Under the pieces are notes generated by a model. It was not told the origin of the DNA. It worked only from the letters and a program-made list of their open reading frames with translations, and searched no databases. From Alkalicoccus urumqiensis (GTDB taxonomy: Bacteria; Bacillota; Bacilli; Bacillales; Salisediminibacteriaceae), in the NCBI RefSeq assembly GCF_002993335.1, contig NZ_PVNS01000006.1:155020-219019 (forward strand): DNA of 64,000 bases, in the 5' to 3' direction. The position numbers and the translations under genes were made by a program. Shown piece by piece: positions 1 through 9,410 of the stretch (positions are counted from its first letter, which is position 1; every line of letters starts with the position of its first letter).

Positions 1-957
1 GGTTCGGAAGTGTGCCGCCAGATTGCGCGCTTCTCGCCGGATAAGCTGATCCTTCTCGGCCACGGCGAAAACAGCATCTACACGATCGACATGGAGCTGA
101 AAGTAAAGTTCCCGCACATGGACATTGAAACAGAAATCGCCGACGTGCAGGATGCCGAGCGGATGCACGCAGCACTTGAAAAGCACGCGCCCCACGTCAT
201 TTACCACGCGGCCGCACACAAGCACGTGCCGCTTATGGAGAAAAATCCGCACGAAGCGATTAAAAACAACGTCATCGGTACGAAAAACACCGCCGAAGCC
301 GCCGACCGTCTCGGTGTGGAATCGTTCGTTATGATCTCGACCGACAAAGCGGTGAATCCGACGAGCGTCATGGGTGCGTCGAAGCGGATTGCGGAAATGG
401 TCGTGCAGCACATGGACCGCGTGAGCGACACGAAATTCGTCGCCGTCCGCTTCGGGAACGTGTTAGGCTCCCGCGGCTCGGTCATCCCGCTTTTCAAAAA
501 GCAGATTGAAGCCGGCGGTCCGGTCACCGTCACCCACCCGGAAATGACGCGCTACTTCATGACGATCCCGGAAGCCTCCAGGCTCGTCCTGCAGGCAGGC
601 GCGATCGCAAAAGGCGGCGAAACGTTCGTCCTCGACATGGGCGAACCGGTGAAAATCGTCGATCTCGCCAAAAACCTCATCCGCCTCTCCGGTTTCAGCG
701 AAGACGACATTCCGATCCAGTACTCCGGCATGCGCCCGGGGGAGAAGCTGTTTGAAGAGCTCTTAGGCGAAAACGAAGTTCACAAAGAACAGACGTATCC
801 GATGATCTACCGCGGCAAAACACCGCCGGTCAACATCAGCGTTATCTTAAAACTGATCGACACGTTCGATAACGATACGAACGACAGACTCCGCAGCAGA
901 GTGCTTGATATCGCCCACTTCCGCGAAAAAGAACTGAGCCTCGCCGCAGCGAAATAA
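1..957 (+). CDS. UDP-sugar 4,6-dehydratase, CapD/EpsC type (5' partial)
   Basis: The open frame runs from the first base of the window, so this is the C-terminal 318 residues of a longer protein. The visible part is the cytoplasmic SDR domain of the polysaccharide biosynthesis family that includes Bacillus EpsC and Campylobacter PglF. These proteins normally also carry N-terminal membrane helices, which would lie outside the window. Visible family signatures are YHAAAHKHVPLMEKNP, the STDKAVNPTSVMGASKR segment (about residues 113-131, with Met in place of the usual SDR Tyr before xxxK), VRFGNVLGSRGSV and MRPGEKLFEEL. It should convert UDP-GlcNAc to a 4-keto-6-deoxy sugar that feeds the glycan made by this locus. 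galU follows 12 nt later, suggesting one transcript. The exact product stereochemistry cannot be read from sequence. Confidence 0.88.
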   Translation, partial: GSEVCRQIARFSPDKLILLGHGENSIYTIDMELKVKFPHMDIETEIADVQDAERMHAALEKHAPHVIYHAAAHKHVPLMEKNPHEAIKNNVIGTKNTAEAADRLGVESFVMISTDKAVNPTSVMGASKRIAEMVVQHMDRVSDTKFVAVRFGNVLGSRGSVIPLFKKQIEAGGPVTVTHPEMTRYFMTIPEASRLVLQAGAIAKGGETFVLDMGEPVKIVDLAKNLIRLSGFSEDDIPIQYSGMRPGEKLFEELLGENEVHKEQTYPMIYRGKTPPVNISVILKLIDTFDNDTNDRLRSRVLDIAHFREKELSLAAAK

Positions 958-969
958 AGGAGGAGCATC

Positions 970-1854
970 ATGAAGCAGGTAAAAAAAGCGATCATCCCCG
1001 CAGCGGGACTCGGTACACGGTTCCTGCCGGCAACGAAAGCGATGCCGAAAGAGATGCTGCCGATCGTCGACAAGCCGACGATCCAGTACATCGTCGAAGA
1101 AGCCGTCGCCTCCGGCATTGAAGACATCATCATCGTTACCGGAAAAGGCAAGCGCGCCATTGAAGACCACTTCGACCACGCCTTCGAGCTCGAGCAGAAT
1201 CTTGCTGAAAAAGGAAAGACCGACATTCTGGAGCGCGTGCAGCACACATCCACGATGGTCGACATCCACTACATCCGCCAGAAGGAGCCGAAGGGACTCG
1301 GCCATGCCGTCTGGTGCGCAAGAAAATTCATCGGCGACGAACCGTTCGCCGTACTTCTGGGCGACGACATCGTCCAGTCCGACGAGCCGTGTTTAAAGCA
1401 GCTCATTAACGAATACAACGAAACCGGCGCTTCGGTTATCGGTGCCCAGTCTGTTCCGGACGAAGAAACGCACCGCTACGGCATCATTGATCCCGGCACG
1501 CAGACCGGCCGCCGCGCAAGCGTGAACTCGCTCGTCGAAAAGCCGAAGCCAGGAACGGCACCATCAAACCTGGCCATTATGGGACGCTACATTTTAACGC
1601 CGGAAATTTTTCATTTCCTCGACAAGCAGCAGACCGGATCCGGCGGGGAAATTCAGCTCACCGACGCCATCGAAAGCCTAAACAACATCCAGCGTGTCTT
1701 CGCCTACGACTTCGAAGGAACACGCTTCGACGTCGGCGAAAAAATAGGCTTCGTCAAAACTACACTCGACTTCGCCCTCCAGGATCCAACCCTGCAGGAG
1801 CAGCTCCGGCAGTACATGGAGACCAAGCTGGAAGACATGAAAGAGCAGGTATAA
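970..1854 (+). CDS. galU: UTP-glucose-1-phosphate uridylyltransferase
   Basis: This 294-residue protein matches GalU/GtaB in length and motifs. It has the N-terminal nucleotidyltransferase signature [18 protein letters not shown] (residues about 13-30), [21 protein letters not shown] and the C-terminal [12 protein letters not shown]. It makes UDP-glucose in the cytoplasm, the precursor for many envelope glycans and for UDP-glucuronate. The start is fixed by AAAGGAGG ending about 5 nt before the ATG. It follows the CapD/EpsC-type gene closely and is followed by a strong terminator, so the upstream transcription unit ends here. Confidence 0.95.
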   Translation: MKQVKKAIIPAAGLGTRFLPATKAMPKEMLPIVDKPTIQYIVEEAVASGIEDIIIVTGKGKRAIEDHFDHAFELEQNLAEKGKTDILERVQHTSTMVDIHYIRQKEPKGLGHAVWCARKFIGDEPFAVLLGDDIVQSDEPCLKQLINEYNETGASVIGAQSVPDEETHRYGIIDPGTQTGRRASVNSLVEKPKPGTAPSNLAIMGRYILTPEIFHFLDKQQTGSGGEIQLTDAIESLNNIQRVFAYDFEGTRFDVGEKIGFVKTTLDFALQDPTLQEQLRQYMETKLEDMKEQV

Positions 1855-1860
1855 TGAAGA

Positions 1861-1902
1861 AAGCTGGAACAGTGGGGGGGCTGTTCCAGCTTTTGTATTT
1901 TT
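1861..1902 (+). terminator. Rho-independent terminator after galU
   Basis: A 12-bp perfect stem (AAGCTGGAACAG at 1861-1872 with CTGTTCCAGCTT at 1881-1892) around a G-rich loop is followed by a T-rich tail. Confidence 0.92.
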
Positions 1903-2023
1903 GGCAGAGAGATTACCGTGGTGGGGGAGTTCTCTAAATAGTAAATACCCCTTTCCTAACCTCCGCCTATTCTTCGATCAGATCAATCAAACCTCACTGA
2001 AATCCTTGAATTGAGGAACCACA

Positions 2024-2371
2024 GTGCAAAAAAATCCAATACATAATCAAAAGGGACTTACACTTATCGAACTTCTCGCGGTAATTGTGATTATTGGTAT
2101 AATTACCCCCATTGCGACTATTTCAATAATAGCTATTGTGAAAAACACGGATGAAAAAGTTTACGTTCAAAATTTGGAAATATTAGGTAGAGACTATCTT
2201 GATTTTCTAGCGTTAGAATATGTGGTTCATACTGATTTATTGTTAAATCAATATAAATCAACTTGGTCTGAGGATGTCTGTTACTGCTCAGATCAGTCAG
2301 AACCAGCTTACTTGGATGGGAAACTTACCTACCCAAGTGATAGTGATGAAAATCCAGCGCCTATATTGTAA
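2024..2371 (+). CDS. Type IV pilin-like protein (short)
   Basis: This gene encodes 115 residues from a GTG start with GAGGA about 8 nt upstream. The N-terminus KGLTLIELLAVIVIIGI is the prepilin-peptidase cleavage/methylation signature: Gly before the mature residue, Glu at +5 and a hydrophobic helix. The mature domain is short and has two cysteines (CYC). It should be processed by a prepilin peptidase and inserted in the membrane, but no other pilus or secretion gene lies nearby, so its partner machinery is elsewhere or lost. It is AT-rich compared with galU and sits at the boundary of the AT-rich polysaccharide block. It could be a decayed remnant of a competence or pilus locus. Confidence 0.62.
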   Translation: MQKNPIHNQKGLTLIELLAVIVIIGIITPIATISIIAIVKNTDEKVYVQNLEILGRDYLDFLALEYVVHTDLLLNQYKSTWSEDVCYCSDQSEPAYLDGKLTYPSDSDENPAPIL

Positions 2372-2785
2372 CACCCCTACTCTTTTCCTTCTAATGAAGC
2401 AAGAGGGGTCTATACTTGATTAATTATTAACAAGAATTGAATGAAGGTATGGAACTGATTATCGTTATTAGATTGAACCCTAGAACCCTGTGGGATAAAG
2501 GTTTGAGGCGTTTTTAGTGAGAATCATAGATTGATTGAATGGTATTTATTAATAGGAAGAAACTCGGTTTAAGGTGGTAAATGTAAGAATATCTATTTCA
2601 TGTTTGGTTGGTAGATTGAATAGATATTACGTCGTGACTATCAAACGACGATAAAATTGACGCTATCGTAATAGAGGAAATCCGTCTCAAATTTGAAGAA
2701 TGAATGAGATTATTAGTAGTTATTTTGTTGTTCAAGACCAAGTCATTACTAATGATCTCATGAAAAACAAGGAGTGCATTCAACG
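2372..2785. other. Gene-free spacer with a stem-loop before the sugar transferase
   Basis: No convincing coding frame was found. The region is AT-rich and looks like decayed sequence. Near its end, 2704-2720 and 2745-2761 form an imperfect 17-bp inverted repeat (ATGAGATTATTAGTAGT against ATTACTAATGATCTCAT, 15 of 17 positions identical after complementing, the rest G-U compatible). It ends about 10 nt before the ribosome-binding site of the next gene and has no T-tract, so it resembles a leader hairpin more than a terminator. Confidence 0.4.
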
Positions 2786-3397
2786 ATGTATATGAAATTA
2801 AAACGACTATCAGATATTGTCCTGTCAGTAGCAGGATTGCTAGTCTTATCACCATTATTTCTAGGTCTCATCATTGGAATCAAACTCGATTCCAAAGGGC
2901 CCGTATTTTTCAAGCAAAAAAGAGTGGGAATTCATAAAAGCCATTTTAATATCTATAAATTCCGTACAATGCGAATTGATACGCCAAAAGATACACCAAC
3001 TCATCTGTTAGACAACCCAGATAAATACATTACGAAAATGGGCAAGTTCTTAAGAAAGACGTCATTGGATGAACTGCCGCAGATCCTAAATATCCTTTCT
3101 GGAAAGATGAGCATCATTGGTCCGAGACCTGCACTATGGAATCAGTATGATTTGATTGCTGAGCGGGATAAGTACGGTGCCAACGATATACCTCCAGGAC
3201 TAACTGGCTGGGCACAGATTAATGGTCGGGATGAACTTCCTATAGAGGTGAAAGCAGAGTTAGATGGTGAGTATGTTAAAAAGTTAGGCTTGTTCATGGA
3301 TCTTAAGTGCTTCTTTGGTACATTCATTAGTGTATTGAAGAGAGATGGTGTTATTGAAGGGAAAAATAATAGGCCTGATACTCAGGAGTCAAAATAA
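2786..3397 (+). CDS. Undecaprenyl-phosphate sugar-1-phosphate transferase (initiating)
   Basis: This is a 203-residue monotopic phosphoglycosyl transferase of the bacterial sugar transferase family (PglC/EpsL-like, or the C-terminal domain of WcaJ/WbaP). It has one N-terminal hydrophobic helix (about residues 10-30), then KGPVFFKQKRVG, FNIYKFRTM, the catalytic SLDELPQ segment and SIIGPRPAL, all hallmarks of the family. It transfers a sugar-1-phosphate from a UDP-sugar to the lipid carrier at the cytoplasmic face, starting each repeat unit. The ATG at 2786 is chosen because AAGGAG ends about 11 nt upstream. An upstream GTG overlaps that Shine-Dalgarno sequence. It is the first gene of the glycan assembly run that follows. 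Confidence 0.9.
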   Translation: MYMKLKRLSDIVLSVAGLLVLSPLFLGLIIGIKLDSKGPVFFKQKRVGIHKSHFNIYKFRTMRIDTPKDTPTHLLDNPDKYITKMGKFLRKTSLDELPQILNILSGKMSIIGPRPALWNQYDLIAERDKYGANDIPPGLTGWAQINGRDELPIEVKAELDGEYVKKLGLFMDLKCFFGTFISVLKRDGVIEGKNNRPDTQESK

Positions 3398-3399
3398 TT

Positions 3400-4278
3400 A
3401 TGAAGAAGATTTTGATTACAGGAAAAAACAGTTATATTGGAAAAATGTTCGAATCCTATATGCAAAAATGGTCTGAAGATTATAAAATCGATAAGATTAG
3501 TTTAAGAGGAGGTGAATGGAAATCTACTGATTTCTCTTATTATGATTCAATCATTCACCTTGCTGGTATTGCACATGTGTCAACTGATCCAAAGATGGAG
3601 GAACTATATTATCAAGTGAATCGGGACCTGACGGTTGAAGTCGCCAAGAAAGCCAAAAGAGAAGGTGTTAATCAATTTATTTTCATGAGCAGCATTATAG
3701 TGTATGGAAAAGATCAAACAACAATAGGTAGACATACAATTCCTACTCCAGACAACTTTTATGGTAGAAGTAAGCTTGAGGCAGAAGAAAGTTTGAATAA
3801 AATGCAGTCACAAGATTTCAACATTGTACTTATTAGGCCCCCTATGATTTATGGTAAGGGGGCGAAAGGGAATTATAGGAAATTATCTGAAGTCGCTAAA
3901 AAAACACCCTTATTCCCTTGTGTTTATAACTATAGGAGCATGTTACATATTAATAACCTGTGTGAGTTTTTAAAGCTAATGATTTTCTATAAAGAAAAGG
4001 GGGTTTTTTTCCCTCAAAATAAATTGTATGTTAATACCTCTGAAATGGTGAAAATGATAGCTGAGGTTCATAAAAAGAAAGTAAGGCTAACTAAAGTATT
4101 TAATCCAATTTTAAGCATTTTAAGTAAAAAGGTAATTGTTATCAATAAAGTATTTGGTGATTTAGTTTATGAAAAAAGTTTAAGTGAGTATAAAAAAGAA
4201 TATAGACTCATTGATTTCCGAGAGACTATTGTGTTGACAGAAATGGAGAATGAAAATAATGAAAATAGTTTTAGTTAA
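3400..4278 (+). CDS. NAD-dependent epimerase/dehydratase (SDR)
   Basis: This 292-residue extended SDR starts 3 nt after the sugar transferase. The Rossmann glycine motif is GKNSYIGKMF near the N-terminus, with a catalytic serine in IFMSSIIVYG and the YxxxK pair in FYGRSKLEAEE. A pyrophosphate-binding segment, IRPPMIYGKGAKGN, follows. This architecture belongs to UDP-hexose 4-epimerases and reductases found in O-antigen clusters. Pairing with the initiating transferase upstream suggests it makes the first sugar, for example by 4-reduction or epimerisation of the product of the 4,6-dehydratase. Composition is strongly AT-rich. The exact substrate is not deducible. Confidence 0.82.
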   Translation: MKKILITGKNSYIGKMFESYMQKWSEDYKIDKISLRGGEWKSTDFSYYDSIIHLAGIAHVSTDPKMEELYYQVNRDLTVEVAKKAKREGVNQFIFMSSIIVYGKDQTTIGRHTIPTPDNFYGRSKLEAEESLNKMQSQDFNIVLIRPPMIYGKGAKGNYRKLSEVAKKTPLFPCVYNYRSMLHINNLCEFLKLMIFYKEKGVFFPQNKLYVNTSEMVKMIAEVHKKKVRLTKVFNPILSILSKKVIVINKVFGDLVYEKSLSEYKKEYRLIDFRETIVLTEMENENNENSFS

Positions 4279-5389
4279 TTGCTTTGATACATATGAAAAT
4301 AGGATCGACTTAATTCATGATTACTTTGTCAAAAAAGGTCATAATGTTACAGTCATTCAGTCCGATTTTAGACATTTTAAAAAAACGCAACGTTTTGATA
4401 TTAAACAGAATTTTATTTTTATTAAATCAAAACCCTATTATAAAAACATTTCAATAGCCCGACTCATTTCACATTATAATTATGCCAAAAACGCATTTAA
4501 AGTTGTAGAAGAAATAAAACCCGATTTACTTTACGTAAGTGCACCACCTAATTCATTGGCAAAATTAGCTGGGAATTATAAAAAAAATAATAGAAAAGTC
4601 AAGTTAATCATTGATTTAATAGATCTTTGGCCGGAAACAATGCCAGTTGATAAAGTGAAAAGGTTACCCCCATTTCAGTTTTGGAGATTAATGAGAGATA
4701 ATAGCTTAAAATTCGCAGACTATATTATTACTGAATGCGATCTATACCAGTCAATATTAGATTACGCTCTCGATGGACTAAAAACCAAAACAGTCTATTT
4801 AGCAAAAAAAAATATTGAAGTTGTTAGGAAGCCATTACTCTGTGAAGAAGAAATACACTTATGCTATTTAGGCTCTATTAATAATGTAATAGATATTCCA
4901 ATAATAAAAACAATTATGAAGTCAGTTAATGAAATCAAGCCTACAACACTTCACATAATTGGTGATGGTGAAAATAGAGAGTTGATGATAAGTGAAGTGA
5001 AAAATACAGGTTCTAAAGTGGCTTATCACGGGGAGATATATGATCCGCAAAAAAAACAAGATATTTTTGACAAGTGTCATTTTGGTTTAAATATTATGAA
5101 AAAAAGTGTGTGTGTCGGATTAACGATGAAATCTATCGATTATTTCCAACATGGACTGCCTATTCTTAATAATATACAAGCTGACACTGAAGATATTGTA
5201 AAGCGATATAATGTAGGGATTAATTTAAAGGATGGAAACCTTGAAGAATTAGTTGATAAAATTGAAGTTTTAAAGGAAGAAGAATACCAAAATATGAGAG
5301 TGAAATCTAGTGAGATTTTTGATCAATTGTTTTCTCTACATGCTTTTTATGGGAAGTTGGATGAAATTACAAACGAAGTAATACTTTAA
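4250..5389 (+). CDS. Glycosyltransferase family 4-like
   Basis: This 379-residue cytoplasmic glycosyltransferase overlaps the epimerase gene by 29 nt. GGAG lies just upstream of the ATG at 4250, and a second in-frame ATG at 4259 is possible. The N-terminal domain has a Rossmann-like start, KIVLVNCF, and LIIDLIDLWPETMP, typical of WbuB-like GT4 enzymes. The C-terminal domain has LCYLGSINNVID, LHIIGDGENRELM and HGLPILNN, the nucleotide-sugar binding region of the GT-B fold. It presumably adds a sugar to the lipid-linked intermediate. The AT-rich composition matches its neighbours and suggests acquisition as a block. Confidence 0.85.
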   Translation: MKIMKIVLVNCFDTYENRIDLIHDYFVKKGHNVTVIQSDFRHFKKTQRFDIKQNFIFIKSKPYYKNISIARLISHYNYAKNAFKVVEEIKPDLLYVSAPPNSLAKLAGNYKKNNRKVKLIIDLIDLWPETMPVDKVKRLPPFQFWRLMRDNSLKFADYIITECDLYQSILDYALDGLKTKTVYLAKKNIEVVRKPLLCEEEIHLCYLGSINNVIDIPIIKTIMKSVNEIKPTTLHIIGDGENRELMISEVKNTGSKVAYHGEIYDPQKKQDIFDKCHFGLNIMKKSVCVGLTMKSIDYFQHGLPILNNIQADTEDIVKRYNVGINLKDGNLEELVDKIEVLKEEEYQNMRVKSSEIFDQLFSLHAFYGKLDEITNEVIL

Positions 5390-5444
5390 TGGGTATTTAA
5401 TTATCACTTTTAACATGTCATTTTAATAAAGGAAGACGGAACTA

Positions 5445-6605
5445 ATGAATACATCTATAAAAAAGAGCTCGATTAACGAATTTTTAATTAGCGTATTTGT
5501 GATAATTAGTGTTATATTCCCTGGTGATATATTTAGTATTAAGAAAATCTTATTTTTAATAATATGTTTCTTTAATTTTAAGTTAATTTTTAATTCTCTG
5601 TTTAAAAAAGGAAATAATCTATTTTCTTTTTTTGGTTTCATATTCCCTACTTTTTTAATTTTGTATTCATTTTTATTAACAGGAGATCTCTTAACTTCTT
5701 TTGCAAGATCATTTGCTCCATATTTATTTCTGATGATCTTTATAATTAAGTACTATGAAATAAACTATGAAAAAATATTAATTAAGTCGATTTATATAAT
5801 CCTATTAATTACACTTTTATTAGTATCATTTGACTTATCAAATATAATAAACATAAATCAATCGGGCTTATTACGTAGTATTATGTACGATTATAGAATT
5901 GGTATAATGGGAAAGTCAGAAGAATATCCATTTTATTACAAAGTTTTCATGTATACATCTCCGTTATTAGTTTTTCTAATGTTTAAGAAATTCAGTGAGC
6001 ATAAATATATAGGAATGATACTTGTTTTAGTTGCCCTTGTATTATCAGGAACTAGAGCTAATGTGATTTTTCCGATATTTTTTCTTGTTTTTTATTATGT
6101 GTTTTTAGTTGGTGATAGGTCAAAACTCATTAAATATGGGCTTGTTTTTCTCAGCATACTCTTAATGTTAGTTTTCTACTCTAGTATAGTTGATTCTTTT
6201 TATGACGCATTTATTTTAAGAGGAGAAACATCTGATACTATAAGGCGGGGGCATATAGATGGTATAAGAGAGCTTATACAAAATAATCCGTTCATAATTA
6301 TATTTGGAAGCGGAATGGGGAGTAGTTTTTTTTCATATGGTCGAGATAGTTTTGTGAGTAGTATTGAGTGGTCCTACATTGATATGTGGAGACAAATGGG
6401 ATTTGTGTTGTTCTCATTATTTATGACCTTTTTATTGGTTCCTTTATTTTATAACAATAAATCAGGGAGTTATAAAAAAATCGCCTATGTTACTTATTTA
6501 TTTATAGCTGCGACTAATCCATTGTTATTTAGTTCTACAGGATATCTTGCATATCTTTATATCTATTATGATTTACAAAAAACTAAAGGTATATCATCCG
6601 ATTAA
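5445..6605 (+). CDS. Wzy-like O-antigen/EPS polymerase (integral membrane)
   Basis: This 386-residue protein is almost entirely hydrophobic with about 10-12 predicted membrane helices. It has a large central extracytoplasmic loop holding RGETSDTIRRGHIDG and FGSGMGSSFFSYG, as expected for Wzy/O-antigen ligase-type proteins. It should polymerise lipid-linked repeat units on the outer face of the membrane, working with the flippase at 15613. AAGGAAG lies upstream of the ATG. Family assignment rests on topology, low-complexity AT-rich coding and position among glycosyltransferases, because Wzy proteins share little sequence. Confidence 0.72.
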   Translation: MNTSIKKSSINEFLISVFVIISVIFPGDIFSIKKILFLIICFFNFKLIFNSLFKKGNNLFSFFGFIFPTFLILYSFLLTGDLLTSFARSFAPYLFLMIFIIKYYEINYEKILIKSIYIILLITLLLVSFDLSNIININQSGLLRSIMYDYRIGIMGKSEEYPFYYKVFMYTSPLLVFLMFKKFSEHKYIGMILVLVALVLSGTRANVIFPIFFLVFYYVFLVGDRSKLIKYGLVFLSILLMLVFYSSIVDSFYDAFILRGETSDTIRRGHIDGIRELIQNNPFIIIFGSGMGSSFFSYGRDSFVSSIEWSYIDMWRQMGFVLFSLFMTFLLVPLFYNNKSGSYKKIAYVTYLFIAATNPLLFSSTGYLAYLYIYYDLQKTKGISSD

Positions 6606-6621
6606 TAGAGGGGATAAAATA

Positions 6622-7587
6622 ATGAATCTTGTCAATATTGTAGTAGCTGTTTACAAACCTAATGCAGAGTATTTTAAAAAGTTACTCGATAGTTTAAATA
6701 ATCAAACCTATAACAAAATCGCGTTTTTATTTAGAGATGATAGTGATGACGAAGAAGAGCATAAAGAAATAACCAAAATGATTCAAGAGAAAATAACAAA
6801 ATTTGAATATTGTATCTATAAGAATGAATGCAATTTGGGAAGTAATAAAACTTTCGAATTACTGACGAAGTCTTCAACCGGAGAATTTATTGCATATTGC
6901 GACCAAGATGATATTTGGGAAAAAGATAAAATAGCTAGGTTATTAGAGCATATACTAAAAGAAAATGCGGTTCTCTGTTATTCAAATTTATCAATAATTG
7001 ATGATAATGATAATCTTGTGGCTTGTAGCTTTAAAGATGTTAACAAAAGAGTAAAACACATGTATGGTGAAAATCTTTTTAGCTATTTCTTGAGAAGGAA
7101 TAGTGTAACAGGTTGTACCATGCTTATAAAAGCTGACGTTGCCAAAAAAGCAATTCCATTTTGTCATAAATATTATGTACATGATCATTGGTTAACGTTA
7201 TATGCATCAACACAGGGCACTATCGCTTATTTGAATAAACCTTTGGTTAAGTATAGAATTCACGATAATAATCAAATAGGAGCAAGTATGTTGGTCGCTG
7301 TAAATAGTAGAGAAGATTATATTAATAATAAATTATTAAAAGAAAATAATAAATATGAATATCTATTAAAAGAATTTAAGTTTAACAAAATTCAAAGAGA
7401 AAAAATTCAAGCTATGAAAAATTGGACGGAGAGAAGAAAGGTATTTTTCGAAAAGAAAAGTGTTAAGAATACATATTTTATGGTCCGCAGCTTAAGAGAA
7501 GACTGGCAATTAATCATTTTTGAGTTGTTTATTAATTTTGCGCCTGATGGAATCGTAAAAAAAGTGTTCAGTAAAATAAAATCATAA
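6622..7587 (+). CDS. Glycosyltransferase family 2
   Basis: This 321-residue GT-A enzyme starts at the ATG after AGAGGGGAT; the longer frame into the previous gene lacks a better signal. The N-terminus NIVVAVYKPNAEYF and the acidic region RDDSDDEEEH hold the UDP-binding part. AYCDQDDIWEKDKI contains the DxD-like metal site, and HDHWLTLYAS is typical of rhamnosyltransferase-like GT2 enzymes. It lies directly upstream of a disrupted spot occupied by an IS110 element. Because dTDP-rhamnose genes are nearby, rhamnose is a plausible donor, but this is inference. Confidence 0.85.
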   Translation: MNLVNIVVAVYKPNAEYFKKLLDSLNNQTYNKIAFLFRDDSDDEEEHKEITKMIQEKITKFEYCIYKNECNLGSNKTFELLTKSSTGEFIAYCDQDDIWEKDKIARLLEHILKENAVLCYSNLSIIDDNDNLVACSFKDVNKRVKHMYGENLFSYFLRRNSVTGCTMLIKADVAKKAIPFCHKYYVHDHWLTLYASTQGTIAYLNKPLVKYRIHDNNQIGASMLVAVNSREDYINNKLLKENNKYEYLLKEFKFNKIQREKIQAMKNWTERRKVFFEKKSVKNTYFMVRSLREDWQLIIFELFINFAPDGIVKKVFSKIKS

Positions 7588-7619
7588 TATAGGAGCATTA
7601 CTGTAATGAAGAAATGTGA

Positions 7620-9215
7620 AGTTTGATACAAAAAGAGCCCCCCTAGTATGATACGAGTGTCCAAGCTTCGAAGCAAAAAGAACCCTGAACGAATACCCAA
7701 GGAGGACTCAATTATGAATTATAACCACAACGAAAAAATCTTGCAAATCAACCACGACACGTTAATTATTGGTGTTGATATCGCCAAACGAACCAATTAT
7801 GCACGTGCTCAGGATGACAGAGGGATTGACCTGACGAAAGCGTTGAAATTCGATAATCGCCATGCTTGGTTTCCGGGCTTTCCTGCAATGGATTCAGAAC
7901 CTCCAGGAATCCTTCGGAAAAACCAACGTCATCATCGGAATGGAACCGACGGGACACTATTGGTTGCCTCTTGCACATATGCTGGAGGATCATGGCCTGC
8001 ATTATGTCACAGTTAATACCATGCATGTGAGCCGTTCCAAAGAACTTGATGATAATTCCCCTTCGAAAAACGATGTGAAAGATGCCAAAGTCATCGCTCA
8101 GCTCGTGAAAGATGGCCGGTTCTCCGAGCCGGTGCTGCCTGAGAATGTCTATGCCGAGCTGCGCCAGGGGATGAATGTCCATGGTTGGCTCACGGAGCGC
8201 CACAATCGCATCAAGGCAAAGATCCAAAACTGGTTCGATCGCTATTTCCCTGAATTCACAGAGGTCTTTAAAGACTGGGAAGGAAAAGCGGCACTTCAGA
8301 TTCTGGAAATGAACCTCTTGCCACATGAACTGGCTGGGGTGAACGATGACACCATTCTGGACGAAATGAAAAAAGGTGTTTCACGGGCGGTTGGCTTGAA
8401 ACGCGTGCGTGCCCTGAAGGAAGCTGCTTCAACATCCATTGGAATCCGGACCGGCAGTCGGATGGCGAAGCGTGAATTGGCACTTTTGCTTCAGGAATAT
8501 CATGAGCTGGGTCAAGAACTTTCTCTCCTTGAAGAGGAGCTCCATGGACTGATCGAACCGATTCCGGGCGCTAAGCAGATGCTTGCGATAAAAGGTGTCG
8601 GAGCAATGACCGTTGCCGGTTTTTTCGCAGAAGTTGGTGATTTGAACAACTATGATGATCCACGCCAATTACTTAAGTTAGCGGGACTCAATCTGCGACG
8701 AAATGAATCCGGGACCCACAAAGGTCAAACCAGGATTTCCAAACGGGGAAGAAGAAAACTTCGAGCCCTGCTATTCCGCGTTGCCATGCCGTTGTCAGCC
8801 AAAAATCAAGCCTTCAAGAAACTGCATGATTATTATCGAAACCGGCCTGCTAATCCCTTGATCGGTAAACAGTCCCTTGTGGCAAACTATTACGCATCTT
8901 TTTTGTAATTGGGACAAGACAGTGTGATTTCGATGAAGAACGCATGATTCGTAACATTTCGCATTTCAGAGACACACAGGAAGCTGCCTGACGATTCACG
9001 GAATTTAATCTCACGATAAAGGTCCAGAATGAACGACGTTGACAAACGAAGCACGTAGAAGTCGGTCTGTATTTCACCGTACGGGCAGGATGACCTAGCA
9101 GAGGAGCATATCCGACCTCCACCTCATGGCCAGGTTGAACGAAGGAATTTTGGAGCATAGACTCTGCGAGACATGGGAGGGTCAACCACCGTGAGTATTG
9201 TGGAGATCCACTAGT
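7620..9215 (+). mobile_element. IS110-family insertion element (decayed)
   Basis: The element consists of a frameshifted IS110/IS1111-type transposase flanked by about 90 nt upstream and about 220 nt of non-coding sequence downstream. It sits between a glycosyltransferase and rfbA inside the polysaccharide locus, with GC content higher than its surroundings. IS110 elements have no clear terminal inverted repeats, so the ends given are approximate. The long downstream non-coding part is where IS1111-type elements carry their bridge RNA, which makes the region after 8991 a candidate for one. Confidence 0.7.
7714..8991 (+). pseudogene. IS110-family transposase, two frameshifts
   Basis: The protein can be read in three pieces. 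Residues from ATG 7714 give the RuvC-like start IIGVDIAKRTNYARA in frame 1. The frame shifts by one base near 7860 to continue as GFRAFLQWIQNLQE, VIIGMEPTGHYWLP and NDVKDAKVIAQ, which supply the DEDD acidic residues. The C-terminal Transposase_20 part follows with IPGAKQMLAIKGVGAMTVAGFFAEVG and NESGTHKGQTRISKRGRRKLR. A second one-base shift near 8885 returns to frame 1, where the usual tail LLRIFFVIGTRQCDFDEERM ends at TGA 8989-8991. IS110 transposases are normally a single frame, so two separate shifts indicate inactivation. AAGGAGG precedes the start. Confidence 0.82.
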
Positions 9216-9410
9216 GCGACCAAATCAACCACCTAAAAAATGGTTATTATGATCCGGTTTAATTATTGGATGGATACACAATTTCCAATTAATTAAAATG
9301 ATGGTATGAATGTCCATGAAGCTTCGTGTGTTGAAAACAGAAAGTATAGGAATTCGACGATATCGTGAGATATTAGAAGGATTAATTATTTTATAGAGGG
9401 AGGTTTTAAC

